Of a stretch of DNA of 64,000 nt, positions 63,990 to 64,000 are shown piece by piece (the first letter of the stretch is position 1; every line of letters starts with the position of its first letter). The notes under the pieces are model-generated. The model had not been told where the DNA came from, searched no databases, and saw only the letters and a program-made list of their open reading frames with translations. Made by a program: the position numbers and the translations under genes. The stretch comes from Floccularia luteovirens (Eukaryota; Basidiomycota; Agaricomycetes; Agaricales; Squamanitaceae): NCBI GenBank assembly GCA_009739215.1, contig VSJF01000001.1, positions 2,666,001-2,730,000 of the forward strand, written 5' to 3'.

Positions 63990-64000
63990 TTCGTAATTGG

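Overview
The window reads as nuclear DNA of a basidiomycete, most likely a mushroom-forming Agaricomycete. The protein-coding genes are cut by many short introns, mostly about 45-65 nt, with GT..AG ends, CTAAC/CTNAC-like branch sites and frequent AAG acceptors. Several proteins are typical of basidiomycetes: F-box proteins opening with an LPTEVL-type motif, an alpha-type protein kinase, a Kre9/Knh1-like GPI-anchored wall protein and a Gfd2-like exonuclease. All gene models are my manual splicing of open frames and have not been checked against RNA.

Layout. Positions 1-4.9 kb look like a mobile module. A DDE integrase/transposase-like gene and an alpha-kinase gene, both on the minus strand, lie between two 114-nt inverted repeats that are identical by eye. 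A 122-bp palindromic MITE follows at 5.4 kb, and a second copy in the opposite orientation lies at 49.6 kb. From 6.4 to 14.4 kb are a PUF-repeat RNA-binding protein (-) and a large F-box protein (+). From 14.4 to 20.0 kb I see no recognisable gene. From 20.0 to 42.4 kb is a dense housekeeping block: amidohydrolase, beta-COP, an RRM-less CstF64-like protein, Atg27-like receptor, mitochondrial complex I 49-kDa subunit, F-box protein, NIF3, a TPX2-domain protein and a peroxisomal-type enoyl-CoA hydratase. Then come ATP23 (45.3 kb), an unrecognised small gene and a Kre9-like wall protein (47-48.8 kb). A second gene-poor stretch covers 48.8-53.2 kb. The right end holds a glutaredoxin, DPM3, a Gfd2-like exonuclease, delta-COP and an aldo-keto reductase.

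The genes do not form one pathway. Partial themes are COPI coat (beta- and delta-COP), mitochondrial biogenesis and redox (49-kDa subunit, ATP23, a glutaredoxin with a possible targeting extension) and the secretory pathway and cell wall (DPM3, Atg27-like, Kre9-like). The most notable points are the repeat-bounded transposase plus alpha-kinase module, a 2-nt micro-exon inferred in the complex I gene, a GC-AG intron in the glutaredoxin gene, an intron directly after the start codon of delta-COP, and the CstF64-like protein that begins at the hinge domain.
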